This document shows, in pieces, positions 33,311 through 45,500 of a stretch of DNA of 64,000 nucleotides. Source of the DNA: Ophioceras dolichostomum (lineage: Eukaryota > Ascomycota > Sordariomycetes > Magnaporthales > Ophioceraceae); contig PYST01000023.1 in NCBI GenBank assembly GCA_003049485.1, positions 1-64,000 on the forward strand, read 5' to 3'. The notes under the pieces were generated by a model. That model saw only the letters and a program-made list of their open reading frames with translations, did no database searches and was not told the DNA's origin. Within the stretch, counting starts at the first letter, position 1. Each line of letters opens with the position of its first letter. The translations under genes were made by a program, and so were the position numbers.

Positions 33311-34600
33311 ATGAGCGGCGGTGATTTAACAGGACCTCCGGAGATGTCCTCAACTACGAGAGAGATCCTCACCCGCGTGCGGCGAATGGTCCCGCCGATG
33401 CTGGAGAAATTCCACAAAGGGCAGCTGGGCCGCGTCGCTGTCATTGGCGGTAGCGAGGATTACACAGGCGCGCCGTACTTTTCGGCCATGGCTAGTGCAC
33501 GGTTGGGCTGTGATATGGTGAATTGCTAAACCCCTCTTCTCTCATCTTATGGGTCCCTCGTTGCTGTACACTTCACCTCTCCCACCCGCACGCCCGCTTG
33601 CCTGCGCGTCCCCGCGTCCGGTCTCCGAAAATGGTAGGATTTAGGCTACATGGATGCCAGTCGCTAACTTACTTCATCGGAGTCCCACGTCATCTGCACC
33701 CCCGCGGCAGCGGCCGTCATCAAGACGTACAGCCCCAACCTGATGGTCCACCCTCTGATGCGCCAGTCCTCGAAGGATGATAGCTCAAGTCCTGACGCAG
33801 ACGCGGTCGCCTCGCCCATCATCGAAATGCTCGCCCGCCTGCACGTCCTCGTCGTCGGGCCGGGGCTCGGCCGCGACCCGCTCATGCAGGACACGTGCGC
33901 GCGCGTCGTGGCGGCGGCCCGCGAGCGCAACATGCCGGTCGTGCTGGACGCGGACGCTTTGTTACTTGTCCAGCGCGACCCGGGGCTTGTGGAGGGGTAC
34001 GAGCAGGCGGTGCTGACGCCTAATGTTGTGGAGTTTGCGAGGTTGGCGAAGGCGCTTGGTGTTGGTGTTGGTGTTGGTGTTGGCGGTGGTGTCGAGGTTG
34101 ATAGGAACGATCAGGGGGAGGAGGAGGAGGAGGAGTCAAGAGAGCTGGATGCGGATGCGTTGGCGAGGAGGCTGGGTGGGGTTACGGTTGTGCAGAAGGG
34201 TGCGAGGGATGTTATTGCGAATGGTGGCGGGGAAGGGAAAGGGAATGGGGAAAAGGCGATGGTGGTTGATCTGGAGGGAGGGCGGAAGAGGAGCGGTGGA
34301 CAGGGGGATACGCTCACAGGATCGATTGCCACTTTTTTGGCTTGGAGGAAGGCCGCGACGGATGGGCTGTGGGAGGGGAGCAGAGAGGCCGTGGGGCAAG
34401 ACGGGGAGCGGGAGTCGATCAGGCTCGCTGCGTTTGGAGGGTGTGCCATCACGAGGGAGAGCTCGAGGCTGGCGTTTGCGAAGAAGGGGAGGAGCTTGCA
34501 GGCGAGTGACTTGACGGATGAGGTACACGCTGCGTTTTTGAACGTCATTGGGGAGGTTGATGATGGTGGTAGTGGTGGTGCCACGGGTGCGAGGCTATAA
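33311..34600 (+). CDS. ATP-dependent (S)-NAD(P)H-hydrate dehydratase
   Basis: Two exons, 33311-33517 and 33683-34600, joined in frame with CTAAC before the acceptor; 374 residues. It belongs to the YjeF C-terminal/CARKD family of ribokinase-fold repair enzymes, which use ATP to convert damaged hydrated NAD(P)H back to NAD(P)H. Visible motifs are GRVAVIGGSEDYTGAPYFSA, VVGPGLGRDP, VLDADALLL, LTPNVVEFARLA, VVQKGARDVI and the anion-hole/catalytic SGGQGDTLTGSIATFLAW. A Gly-Val repeat and Glu run (about residues 196-225) interrupt the region after LTPN and look like a surface-loop insertion. No targeting peptide is evident; the frame is open upstream to 33200, but ATG 33311 is the first Met. Confidence 0.93.
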
Positions 34601-36343
34601 TGTTGTGCCATTAGAAGCCCTCTCATACAATAACTACGGAATAAGATAGCGTCATTGTGCCTGGACCGCTACTTCTGTTTGACTCGAAACTACACCGTAT
34701 ACGGCTGTGCCTTAGCGCGGCTTTGATGCCCGAGATGATCCGGAGTGGTGCTTTCTATTCCCTCTATTCCTATTGGGCTGAACGTGTATAGGTTCGGTAG
34801 GCAGGTAGTAATGAATGCACAATTTGATAATGAAGTAAGATTTGAGCCCCCACGTCCATCGCCCTTCCCTGTAAAAGAGGCCAGCAGCACTGGCATTTCG
34901 AATTGGCTCGTCGCAGCCAAATGCCGATAGATGCTCTGGAGGACTACGGCGGGAAGGCAAGAAGAGAGCGACTATTCATGTTTGTTGATGACGGTAGATA
35001 TAAGAGGACAGGACGATCGCGTCGAAAAACGACTACCTGAATTCCCATCAGAAGAAGCGTTGAAGAAACAATCAATAGACTTAGTCGACCATGCAGCCCG
35101 ATGGTTCTATGTCATCTTCCTCACCTCCAGTCTGCCACGGGAAAACGCCAGTTCGGCACTGCCTCCCCTCCTTCCGCACTCAAAAGCGAGTACACTGAAG
35201 AGTGGAAAGGGGCAGAATGACGGCCTTCGTCCAGTCCACACTGATAACAGCACACGGCTGATGACCGTGCCTGGTGCAAGACGGCAGTTCATTCACGTTG
35301 AAAGTATCGATATTCAACTCCCGGTTCTGTCGTCCCATCTAGTAGCATGAGACCTTATGTGGCTTCGACCAGGCGGAGTTGAGCTGGGAATGGGTGTAGT
35401 CTCTCTGGGGTTATCGTTCGTAGCGGAAGAAGTGGGTTTGCACGTTCAAGCGTCTTCCCATTTGGCATGGTCCCCGACTAGGTATATTGTCTGCTCCGCT
35501 CTCCTGGAGCTTATCGTGTTGGCATGTGGCGTTACAGGCTACCCCTCGTTGATAGCAGAGCCTACTCTACTGGAACTGTTTAGTCTAGGTGCGTCTTAGG
35601 GACAGTGACCTCTTCGCTAAGGATTCTGAAATGGTCGAAGCGCAACATCACCTGTGAGGGTGATTCGACTACCTGTGATGTACGTACTAGCATCTGCTCC
35701 GAGTGCTAGGAGTCCCGCCTGTCCTTGGAAAGCCCCGAACTCCCGACAGCATGCTTGTTGATCCGGTCCTTGAACAGGCGTATAATCCTTTACATAAGTC
35801 ACTACACTTGCTTCCGGGTGGGTGACCCACGAACATAACCTCATGACCGTGCGATAGAGCTCCTTAAGGTCGCGGTTCCTGCTGGCGATCTACTGTTCGT
35901 TCATCAATGAGGTTAGCGGGTTCAGGGCTAGGCCAGGCCGCGTCTGCGAGACGATAGGGGACATCCGGGCCGTTTGCCGATGGCATGTTGTTCTCTTAGA
36001 TCAAGTCTCGAGAAACAGTCCATGGCAAAGATGGGAGCGATCAGTGATGTTGAAAGAAAGAACTCCCTTGATTACGTTAGCGGGATGGCGGGCGGTGTAG
36101 CTCAAAGAGGTAATGGTCCAAGCTTCAAGCAAGCTCCACCACAGGCTTTCAGCAGCCTCGAGCCGCCACACGACAGCCGTGTCTCCAAAATTTCCCACTC
36201 ATCAACAATTGGATTGCTAGACTTCGACGCTGAGAAGCAGAGAAGACCGCATCTGCACTGGAGTCGAACGCCGACTTCGGTAAAAAGAACACCAAAATTT
36301 TTGTCAACCCGAGGCGCTACGTCTGTAGCTTTGTCTCGCAAAG
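34601..36343. other. Intergenic, no gene supported
   Basis: About 1.7 kb. The open frame at 34931-35350 (139 codons) begins with ATG but has no recognisable domain. Base composition is less GC-rich than nearby exons, and I could find no tRNA or 5S gene in it. Confidence 0.45.
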
Positions 36344-37336
36344 ATGGCGGCCACAAACAAGCAGGGCAAGATGGTACGTCCCTCGCTGCTGCCCTCTTCC
36401 TCCCTTAAGATGTCACGATGCTAACCTATCTCTCAACCCCCACTAGGCCGGCTACGTACGTACCCCGACCCCTGCTGCCCAGTGTAGCCTCCATGGTCCC
36501 GCGCGATACTTCCCCGGGCAGACGCTAACGACCAGCTACAGATCAACTACCGGATGCGCGTCACGCTCAACGACGCGCGCCAGATGACAGGTCAATTGTT
36601 GGCGTTTGACAAGGTGCGGAGCAGCACTCCTCCCCTGAACCGCTTCGATACGCCCCATCCCCTAGATGCGCCGCTGCTGACTGGTCGTCTCGTCCATCTA
36701 ATAGCACATGAACCTCGTTCTAGCCGACACCGAAGAGTTCCGCAAGGTCAAGATCCGGAAGTCGAAGCCCGCCCCCGCCGGCACTTCAGGCGGGCCTTCG
36801 ACCTCAACGGTCGAGACGGAGGAGAAGCGGACTCTGGGTCTAACCATTATCCGTGGCGCTCACATCGTCTCGCTCTCGGTCGAGTCCCCTCCGCCTGCCG
36901 ACCCTAGCGCGCGTCTCGGGAAGCAAACTACCGGCGGCATCGCCACCTCGCTCGCCGCTGGCCCCGGATCCGCTCGCCCTGCCGCCAGAGGCGCCGCGGC
37001 GCCTGTTTCGCTTGCCGTAAGCTACTTGCCGCATATGCCATCCTCGTTCGGGAGTGCGTCCATACTGACTGGTTTTCCACAGGGCCCCGCTGCTGGCGTC
37101 GGAAGCGCTCCTCCACCATCCTTCCCTCCTTTCCCCGGTGCGGGACCGCCCGGCTTCCCAGGTGGTGAGTAGCTCCTTCCTTCCCCTTGCCGCTCGCTTC
37201 TCGGATCCCTGGTAATAATCCTATCATTTCCACAGCTCCAGGCTTTCCTCCACCTGGCTTTGCGCCTGGCTTCCAGCCGCCTCCAGGCTTCGGTCGTGGC
37301 GCCCCGCCCGGCTTCCAGCCGCCCCCTCGACGATAG
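36344..37336 (+). CDS. smb1: Small nuclear ribonucleoprotein-associated protein B (SmB)
   Basis: Six exons: 36344-36373, 36447-36455, 36542-36613, 36705-37016, 37083-37164, 37236-37336; 201 residues. The N-terminal Sm fold has Sm1 (INYRMRVTLNDARQMTGQLL, then AFDKHMNLVLADTEEFRKVK) and Sm2 (TLGLTIIRGAHIVSLSVE). After a Gly/Ala/Pro linker the C-terminus carries PPGF-type repeats (PPPGFAPGFQPPPGFGRG), the counterpart of the proline-rich tail of metazoan SmB. It is part of the heptameric Sm ring on U1, U2, U4 and U5 snRNAs in the spliceosome. The gene is itself intron-rich, and exon 2 is only nine bases, encoding Ala-Gly-Tyr. Confidence 0.93.
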
Positions 37337-37812
37337 TTTTTCTTACTCGATTTCGAGCCATATGCGCTGTCTTCTTTTGAACGTGGTTGGCCTCACGATG
37401 ATATCAGGCGTTTTGGACGGATCACAAAATACAGTACCTGCTTTTTGGCATTGGAAGCCGATGATGCGTTATTTGTTCACATTCCTTCTCGCTGCTATTC
37501 CAAAATCGGTGATGAGGAGCTAGAACCAAACCGCCAATATGGGCGACATGGACACCGCAATAATACGAGGCTCAGTATTGGCAGCTCAGGCAGACTTCAC
37601 CAACTGGTGTTTCTCAGGGCTCTAGTGCGCATTTTATGCATACACACGTGGTGGCGTCTTGCTTGGCTATCAGCCGCACATTGGCTGTTCGCTGATGCGG
37701 TCAAGGCTCTAGTTACTTGGCGGCGGCGGCGAGCCTCGCAGGAATTTTCCTACTGACTGAGAATTGCCTCAATCGCTGGGATAGGTTCTGATTTCGTCAC
37801 AATCGCTCAAAG
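37337..37812. other. Intergenic between SmB and MPC1
   Basis: SmB 3' UTR and MPC1 promoter. I see no further element. Confidence 0.5.
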
Positions 37813-38810
37813 ATGGCTGCTTTCGTCAAGGCGCTCAACGCAAGGATCCGGGCGAACCCGGCAGCGAGCTACTTCTGCTCTACACGTAAGTACCCTCCTC
37901 CTGACCGTACTCTTTCACCTCGCTGGGCTCTGCGCACAATCCGCCCTCTACCTCCGTCCCATACCCTTTGTCCGCATTCTCAGGACTGGACTCAAAATAT
38001 CATCTTCGTCCGCTAGTCTCAGATGGTGTCGCCCCCGGTTAAGCCCGCCTTCTGACCTTTGGACTGTCCGCTAGTCCGGCAGACTTGACTTGACCACGCA
38101 AGATGCTGACTCAGTTCTCCTACGCGTGCAGACTTTTGGGGTCCGGCCTCCAACTTCACCATCCCACTAGCGGCCATAGCCGACGCGCGAAAGAGCCCTG
38201 AGCTGTAAGTCCAAAGACGGCCCCGGCCCCACTTGAGACCGCCGTTCCGGGAATCGGCAGATGTCAATGCTCGGGTTGTTATGGGCCGGCTGCTATAATA
38301 TGCCGATAAAGATGCGGCCTTACCTACAGGTACCTGCCTAGTAGGTACCTAGCAATGGATGTTAGGGGTCACATTACCTAATAGACACGATTCTAGGGCT
38401 ACGCCGGCTAACCATCTGCTTTTCCTTCGCAACTACACGCGACCAGGATCTCGGGGCCAATGACGCTCGCGCTCTCCGTCTACTCGGCCACCTTCATGCG
38501 CTTCGCTTTCGCCGTCACGCCTCGGAACTACCTTCTGTTTCTGTGCCACTTCATCAACGAGGGGTCCCAGCTGACACAAGGATACCGTTACCTGCTGTTT
38601 CACCACTTTGGTGGGAAAGAGGAGAAGGCCCGAGCCGAAGCAGCAGCAGCCGCAGCAGCCGCAGCAGCCGGAGCAGCCGGAGCAGCATCAGCTACCGCTG
38701 TCCGGCAGGCAACGATGGTGGGTAGCTCTGAAGAGGATGCCGAGATGATGAAGAAGAAGCAGCTCAAGGATGCGGGGAAGTCTGCAACAACTGCTGCTCC
38801 GCGGAAGTGA
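37813..38810 (+). CDS. mpc1: Mitochondrial pyruvate carrier subunit, MPC1-like
   Basis: Three exons, 37813-37885, 38132-38204 and 38447-38810; 169 residues. The family core runs from YFCSTHFWGPASNFTIPLAA through ARKSPELISGPMTLALSVYS, MRFAFAVTPRNYLLFLCHF and QLTQGYRYLLFH, with the two or three helices usual for MPC1. With an MPC2/3-type partner it forms the inner-membrane carrier that imports pyruvate into the matrix. After the core there is an Ala run from a CAG/CCG-type repeat (38639-38690) and a charged tail ending APRK, so the protein is longer than the minimal MPC1. Intron 2 (38205-38446) contains a TAGGTACCTA palindrome. Pyruvate carboxylase, a user of pyruvate, lies 3.7 kb downstream, though fungal carboxylase is usually cytosolic. 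Confidence 0.95.
38639..38690. repeat. CAG/CCG-rich repeat encoding poly-Ala in MPC1
   Basis: Imperfect AGCAGCCGC-type repeat, in frame, encoding about 15 residues of nearly pure Ala after the membrane core. Confidence 0.9.
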
Positions 38811-41800
38811 ATGACGAACGGGCGGAGTGATGTCAAGTCTGGGGTGCTTGGTCAGGGGGATGATTGGATGACAAGCTGCGTTGTCGGGACCGGCATGGAT
38901 TCGTGGTATTATCTCAGACTGAAACCAGACGCCCGCGGCCAGGTACTTGGACGAGGATACCGCACTTCCTAGCTACCTACCTAGGTAGTTTACTGTAAAT
39001 GTGAGCCTGAGGTACTTGTTCAGTATCTGCCACTCTAGGTACCTACCTGGAGCGCTGTGGTCCGGTTCATGAGGCTCTGTCCTGCCAAAAGCACGCATTC
39101 TAATGTTCCTAGCATTTAGCAGTGCAGGCCGCCGACTTACACGCCGCCTTCGGTATCTGTTGGGTGGCGACGGCCATGCCTCTGGTCCCAGCTGATGTCT
39201 TCCTCTCGAGATTCCTTCGTAGTTCATCCCTACCTCATGTACCACTCCCCAGGCACCTCTACATACCGCCCTTCGTACTCTAGCTCGTTATTACCGTGAT
39301 ACACAGACAACCTCGAGGTCGTCCTTCGGCTGGACCTGTTCTTTCGAGAAACAACCATTTCGCGAGACACGACGCACGTGTCGGTATGCACAGATGTGGG
39401 CGCACACAAACTCATGCGTACACCCACAAGTCGTGGGGGAAAATTGAGGGGCTAAGATTGTACTATTGAGGCAACTGCAGCCCCAGGAAGATCGAAGAGC
39501 CGCGCGGAGGTTCGAGTCGAGAGGATGTGGTTACAGACGGCTACTGCATGCAATGTGGGGATCACTCCGGGGCAACGGAAGAGGTTCAAGTTAACCGGAT
39601 ATATGGGCCGCCGCATCAAGATGAAGATCACGAGACGCGACGGCCGGGCTTGGGCTTGTTGGAGGACTGCCTCCAGGTAACGTATTACAGTCTCACACAA
39701 AGGGTAAACCCTGGCTGAAATGTAACAGGTCAGATGCGGCAGAGTCTCCAGGTACTACATAGATACGCACGTCCGTGGGTGCTGCTCGGCTATAGACTCT
39801 CGGGGCTCTCTCGTCTTCCGCCTTGTCACCGAGCCAAAGCCGATGTAGTTTCGCATATGCATGAACAGATATTTATCTTGTTAGGCACATGGCCGAAGAG
39901 GTGACGGCCGGAGCCGGGTCAAAAAGTCCCAACGCCGGACTGGTGCTGCAGGCCGAGTTGCAGGAGGTCTCGACAGTGATCTGGAACAGTGCACTACTAG
40001 CCCAACTCGGGCAGGCCCACCCGGTGGAGGGTTGATGGATGGATGCACCACCACCGTCCTGCATCAATCCATCCGGACAGGCTGCTACTCAGCGCTGCTG
40101 TAGATAGGAATTCCAACCGGTTAAACGTCCTACGCCGAAACGACGCCCAGCTTCATAGCGTCTGTCTTTCTCTCTTCGTTTCGGTTTATGTTTTGTTGAA
40201 TGAGAGACCGAAACTGATTTCTGTGAGTCACAGGGAAGACAAAAAGAAAAGAAGAAAACTAATTATCACGCAAAAGACATCATGGGGGATGTGTCAAAGC
40301 TTTGGCGTCGGACAACCCGCCTTGGCCCACCGAGTTCGGAGACGGCACAACGATGGGGAACCTGGGGCCACCAGTTTTATAGAGGAGGCCAGGCGGGTCG
40401 CCCAAGAAGCAGGTACTTCCGAAAAGTGCGGACACAACGGCGATGGATTAGGTATAAAAAGAAAATGCAAAAAGCAAAAAGGAGAAAGCCTGGTTGGTCG
40501 TATCGATCTAACCTCCATGTAAAGTAGGGCTGTCGGCCTGCAGCACAGCAAGGAGGACGAGAATAATGCCGCACCCAAGCCCGAGGGCACTTGGAGCTCC
40601 GGGAGGGTTGTGATACGGTGAACTGTGACCCTTCAGGGCAGCATCAGCCCTCTTCCCCTCGCAATCAAGTATGATCGACCAGCCAACCGGGAAGCTTGAG
40701 CAGCCATGCAAGATAAGGAAGGAGGGAATGGCATTGGTGCATGGCCTGAATGGAGAGAGTACAGGGCAGGTATATGCGGGCGAATGAAGAGATGGATATT
40801 ACGTACAGCTAGGTCGGTCGGTAGGTGCTGAGTTCGGGGTAAAAGCGAATTGCCATCTGAAGTATCGAGTTTCCCAAAACCCCTCTTGCAGAAGCAATCC
40901 AGTAGTGCAGCTCCCCCTCATCCAAAGATCGATGAGACCAGTCCGGTCTCCACCGCACCCTAAATCCCAGCTGAACTACGCCGCGAAAAGGGGACCGATT
41001 ATCTCGTCCTAGATTGTGCCGAAAATTATCGTCCGCCGGATCTCACCGTCAACGTTATCCTCGGTTGTGCGGTTGCGCTCAGAGAGACGAGAAACCCAAA
41101 CAGGGGCTCCCGATGTCGGTTCTTGGACGACTGCAAGCAGGAGAGGGCGGCAACAGCGGGCAGTGACTATCAACGTCGAGTCCTTCTGGCAGCACCCTAG
41201 CAACCTCCAGTACCGCGAAGACACTGGCAGCCACAACCATGTGCCTGCCGGGGTGCCGATCCCCTCGTAGGTATGGAGGAGGTTAGAGACGGGTAGGGAG
41301 GACTTGAGGTCACACAATTGATACAGCATGGCCGATGGTGGCCCTGGTTTTCACTGGTTCACGATGTTGTCCTGACTAAAAAGCTTTTGCAAGTGGTGAC
41401 TGTAATGGAGAGCTCCCCCCTCGGTGCTGCAAGCCCCCTTCTGCACATCCCACCTCCAGTGTGGGGGGAAGAAGCAACAACAGTCTTTTACCTCTCACAT
41501 GCTAGGTTTCCAACCCCGCCCTCGCCCAACATCTCAGGCACAGGTAGCTTCTTTCCCCCAAAACGAAAAAGTAAGGGGGCCCAGCTGACCTCTCCCATCG
41601 GACATGAGCTCCGCTACGCCGCGAGACGGGACAGGAAGGAACTTTTGAGCCTCTATATTCCGTACATCACAGGTACATCATTGATAGGTATGGACTCAGG
41701 GCCAGATGTGCTTGGCAGTTAGTGCTGGTTGGTGAAGGGAGGCACGGACGGCATGGATGGATGCGGCGTCTTGCACCTTGCAGCCTACCTGCGTCATTCT

Positions 41801-42539
41801 TTGCCGTGAGAAACCGCAGCCCACATGGATGGATGCTATCACCCACCCGGCCAACCCTTGCCATTCCTTAAAACAGCTGCTGCAGGAGGGGAGGATCTCA
41901 CCTCTTCACTGCCATTGAGTGTCCAGGTCTTGTCCTCGGAGCTCGACGGTTACTAGGCCATTTGATTTGTCCTGTGCCGAGCCGGGATTCTTTTTCCTGC
42001 GAGCTAGTCCAAGGCCGCTCGAACAAAATCCCCTCATCCCCTCCATCAGTTTTCTCTCCGTGGGGTTCCATTCTCTTCTCTCCAACTCCCTGCTCGCTCC
42101 TCTTGCCTCCCTCGTCTTTCCCTGCTCAGACTCGAGGCAAACCACAGGCAACCATTGGCGACAGGTTCAGGCGCAAAGCTTTCTCTATCGTCCACTTTAC
42201 ATCGACTCTACCAACTACCTCTGTCGGCGTCTGCTTGCTTGCTGTCTAGCAACCGACCTCCGAGACAACTCAACTGTTGGCGGCGGTAGCTTACCTATAG
42301 GTCGGAAGCTCCCCCATTGGAGCAACCAGACCCCACTACCAATTGCTCACAGCAGCAACACAACCACCACCCCGCCGAACCCAGGAGCGCGACTAAGTCA
42401 GAGCTCCGTCGTTGCATTCGCCCGCCGTCGAGTTTCGCTCTCTAGGTCCTCTTTCCCTTGCCTTTTCGCCCTCACCGGAAGGCGAAACAGACAACCCAAA
42501 CGAAGACAAGGATAAGATTCTCAGAAGCCGGTCACCACC
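38811..42539. other. Intergenic before pyruvate carboxylase
   Basis: About 3.7 kb with no supported gene. The left part holds CTACCTAGGTAG (38977-38988) and TAGGTACCTA (39036-39045). Open frames near 40043-40522 and 41318-41722 lack coding character. The last 700 bases are an ATG-free leader, listed separately. Confidence 0.5.
41836..42539 (+). promoter_or_regulatory. Long ATG-free leader of pyruvate carboxylase
   Basis: No ATG occurs in any frame in the 704 bases before the start codon at 42540, whereas about ten would be expected by chance. Much of it is pyrimidine-rich. This is what one expects of a long 5' UTR and core promoter read by scanning ribosomes. The transcription start is not visible from sequence. 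Confidence 0.5.
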
Positions 42540-45500
42540 ATGTCGGCCGACGCGCCCACCAAGGACCAATTCGAGGATGCGGTCGAGGACTCCGACTCCG
42601 ACACGCCAAAGGAGGCCCACACGGTCCACCGCATCCGTGCCAACTCAACGATCATGCACCTCAAGAAGCTCCTCGGTACGATGCCCAAGTCCAGAAGAGA
42701 CGGCGATGCGCCCGGCCACTTGTCACTGAATATGACAGGTCGCGCCGGCGCCTATTGGCCGAGTTCCTAGAGCGTGTTCAGAAGAGCATGGCTAACATGT
42801 TGTTTATCTTCCCAAATATGTAAACAGTGGCTAACCGAGGCGAAATCCGTAAGTTGTCCTTGTCAATCCTTCCTCATTCCAATACTCACCGCCATCCACT
42901 ATTCATTCCTCCCTCAATGTTTCGCTGGCTGTGCCTTGCGGCATGCCCGCAGTCTCATCGAGAAACTCAAGGAAGCTCCAATGCTGACATAACCTTCCAT
43001 CGCTAGCCATTCGGGTACGTTCAAACCACCACCAATTGACGTCAGCCTTGGGCAAATAGACCTCCAAGGGCTTGCGTGAAGGTTTGGGAACGAAGAACGA
43101 AGACATGCGAGACAGAATTGCTCACAATAACCCTCTTTCTCACAATCCAGATCTTCCGAACTGTAAGTGCACCATCGGAATTCCCATGATCACTACACTG
43201 TGGAGCAGGGAAGCACCACATGAATAACATGGATCAAATGCTGACAGTGAGATTGCTCAGGCTCACGAACTGTCCCTCCACACCATCGCCGTCTTCAGGT
43301 ATTTGATCCTTCTACGCCTATGATTTTCCCCTTCTGGGCCTAAGGACTACTGTCCTGTACGCAGGTTTTGCTCTTCAATCGTGTTGGTGCTGAGACTGTG
43401 TGACGTGTACCAGCTATGAGGACCGCCTTAGCATGCACAGGCAGAGTAAGTCCAGGATTGAGCCAACCCCACAACCAACAAAGCCCCCTGGTTTCTGAAG
43501 TTCCCTTATCGATTTTTTTTATGGCGGCGCATTTTGTGGCTGACAATCTGTCTCTCCAACAACCACAGAGGCCGATGAGGCCTACGTCATTGGCAAGCGA
43601 GGCCAGTACACGCCTGTCGGGGCGTACCTGGCCGGTGACGAGATTATCAAGATTGCTCTGGAGCATGGCGCTCAGATGATCCATCCTGGTGAGCGAGCGA
43701 CTAATACCCCGCCCGATCCTGAGATCCAGTGCTTTGCAAACGGCTTCACACCCCCTGGCTGGAGCAAGCAATAATTGTCTGTGATCTTGTTTTACTTACG
43801 CCAATCATTTTTCTTTTTCAAGGCTATGGATTCCTGTCCGAGAATGCCGAGTTTGCGCGAAACGTGGAGAAGAACGGCCTTATCGTAAGTATTTACATGT
43901 CCCGCCCAACTCTCCGTGTGCATCAGGCTCAATCTTTGGCCTCTCCTTGCCACCCTGCTAACATTTGAGCCCACAAACAGTTCGTTGGTCCCTCCCCGGA
44001 AGTGATTGACTCGCTAGGCGACAAGGTCTCGGCCCGAAAGCTGGCCATCGCCGCCAACGTGCCGGTTGTGCCCGGCACGGAGGGTGCAGTGGAGCAGTTT
44101 GAGGAGGTCAAGAAGTTCACGGATGAGTACGGATTCCCCATCATCATCAAGGCTGCATACGGCGGTGGTGGCCGTGGTATGCGGGTGGTTCGTGACCAAG
44201 AGTCCCTCAAGGAGGCTTTCGAGCGCGCCACTTCGGAGGCCAAGTCGGCCTTCGGCAATGGCACAGTGTTTGTTGAGCGCTTCCTCGACAAACCCAAACA
44301 CATCGAGGTCCAGCTGCTGGGTGACAACTTTGGCAATATTGTCCACCTATATGAGCGCGACTGCTCCGTCCAGCGGCGCCACCAGAAGGTCGTGGAGATA
44401 GCCCCTGCCAAGGACCTGCCTGCCGAGACCCGCGACGCAATCCTTCACGACGCTGTCCGACTGGCGCAGTCGGTCGGATATCGCAACGCCGGCACCGCGG
44501 AGTTCCTCGTAGACCAACAGAACCGCTATTACTTCATCGAGATCAACCCGCGTATCCAGGTCGAGCACACTATTACTGAGGAGATCACGGGTATCGACAT
44601 CGTGGCGGCGCAGATCCAGATCGCTGCCGGCGCGACCCTGCAGCAGCTGGGTCTGACCCAGGACCGCATATCGACCCGCGGCTTTGCCATCCAGTGCCGC
44701 ATCACCACAGAGGACCCGGCCAAGGGCTTCCAGCCGGACACGGGCAAGATCGAGGTGTACCGCTCGGCCGGCGGCAACGGCGTTCGTCTCGATGGCGGCA
44801 ATGGTTTCGCCGGCGCTGTTATCACCCCGCACTACGACTCCATGTTGGTCAAGTGCACCTGCCACGGCTCGACGTACGAGATCGCGCGCCGCAAAATGCT
44901 CCGCGCTCTCGTCGAGTTCCGCATCCGTGGGGTCAAGACCAACATCCCCTTCCTGGCGTCGCTGCTCACCTACCCCACGTTCATCGACGGCAACTGCTGG
45001 ACCACGTTCATCGACGACACGCCGCAGCTGTTCGACCTGATGGGCAGCCAGAACCGCGCCCAGAAGCTGCTGGCCTACCTGGGCGACGTGGCCGTCAACG
45101 GCAGCAGCATCAAGGGCCAGGTGGGTGAGCCCAAGTTCAAGGGCGACATCATCCACCCGGAGCTGATCGACGCCGAGGGCAACAAGATCGACGTGGCCCA
45201 GCCGTGCACCAAGGGCTGGCGGCAGATCATCGTGGAGCAGGGGCCACGGGCCTTCGCCAAGGCGGTCCGCGAGTACAAGGGCTGCCTGCTCATGGACACG
45301 ACATGGCGCGATGCCCACCAGTCGCTCCTCGCCACCCGCGTGCGCACCGTCGACCTGCTCAACATCGCGCGCGAGACCAGCCACGGGCTGCACAACCTGT
45401 ACAGCCTGGAGTGCTGGGGCGGCGCCACCTTCGACGTGGCGTACCGCTTCCTGTACGAGGATCCCTGGGACCGCCTCCGTCGCATGCGCAAGGCCATCCC

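Noticed and set aside
34931..35350. 139-codon plus-strand frame starting with ATG
   Set aside because: No domain, no clear codon bias and no splice context; I could not support it as a gene.
35800..35850. GGGTGGGTGACC resembling the 3' part of a fungal 5S rRNA gene
   Set aside because: The bases on both sides do not match 5S rRNA, and no internal promoter or 5' half is present.
36250..36330. GTTCGACTCC-like B box on the minus strand (possible tRNA)
   Set aside because: The flanking bases do not form a T stem and no acceptor stem could be paired.
41919..42515. 198-codon frame just upstream of pyruvate carboxylase
   Set aside because: It has no ATG; the whole stretch is ATG-free and looks like a leader.
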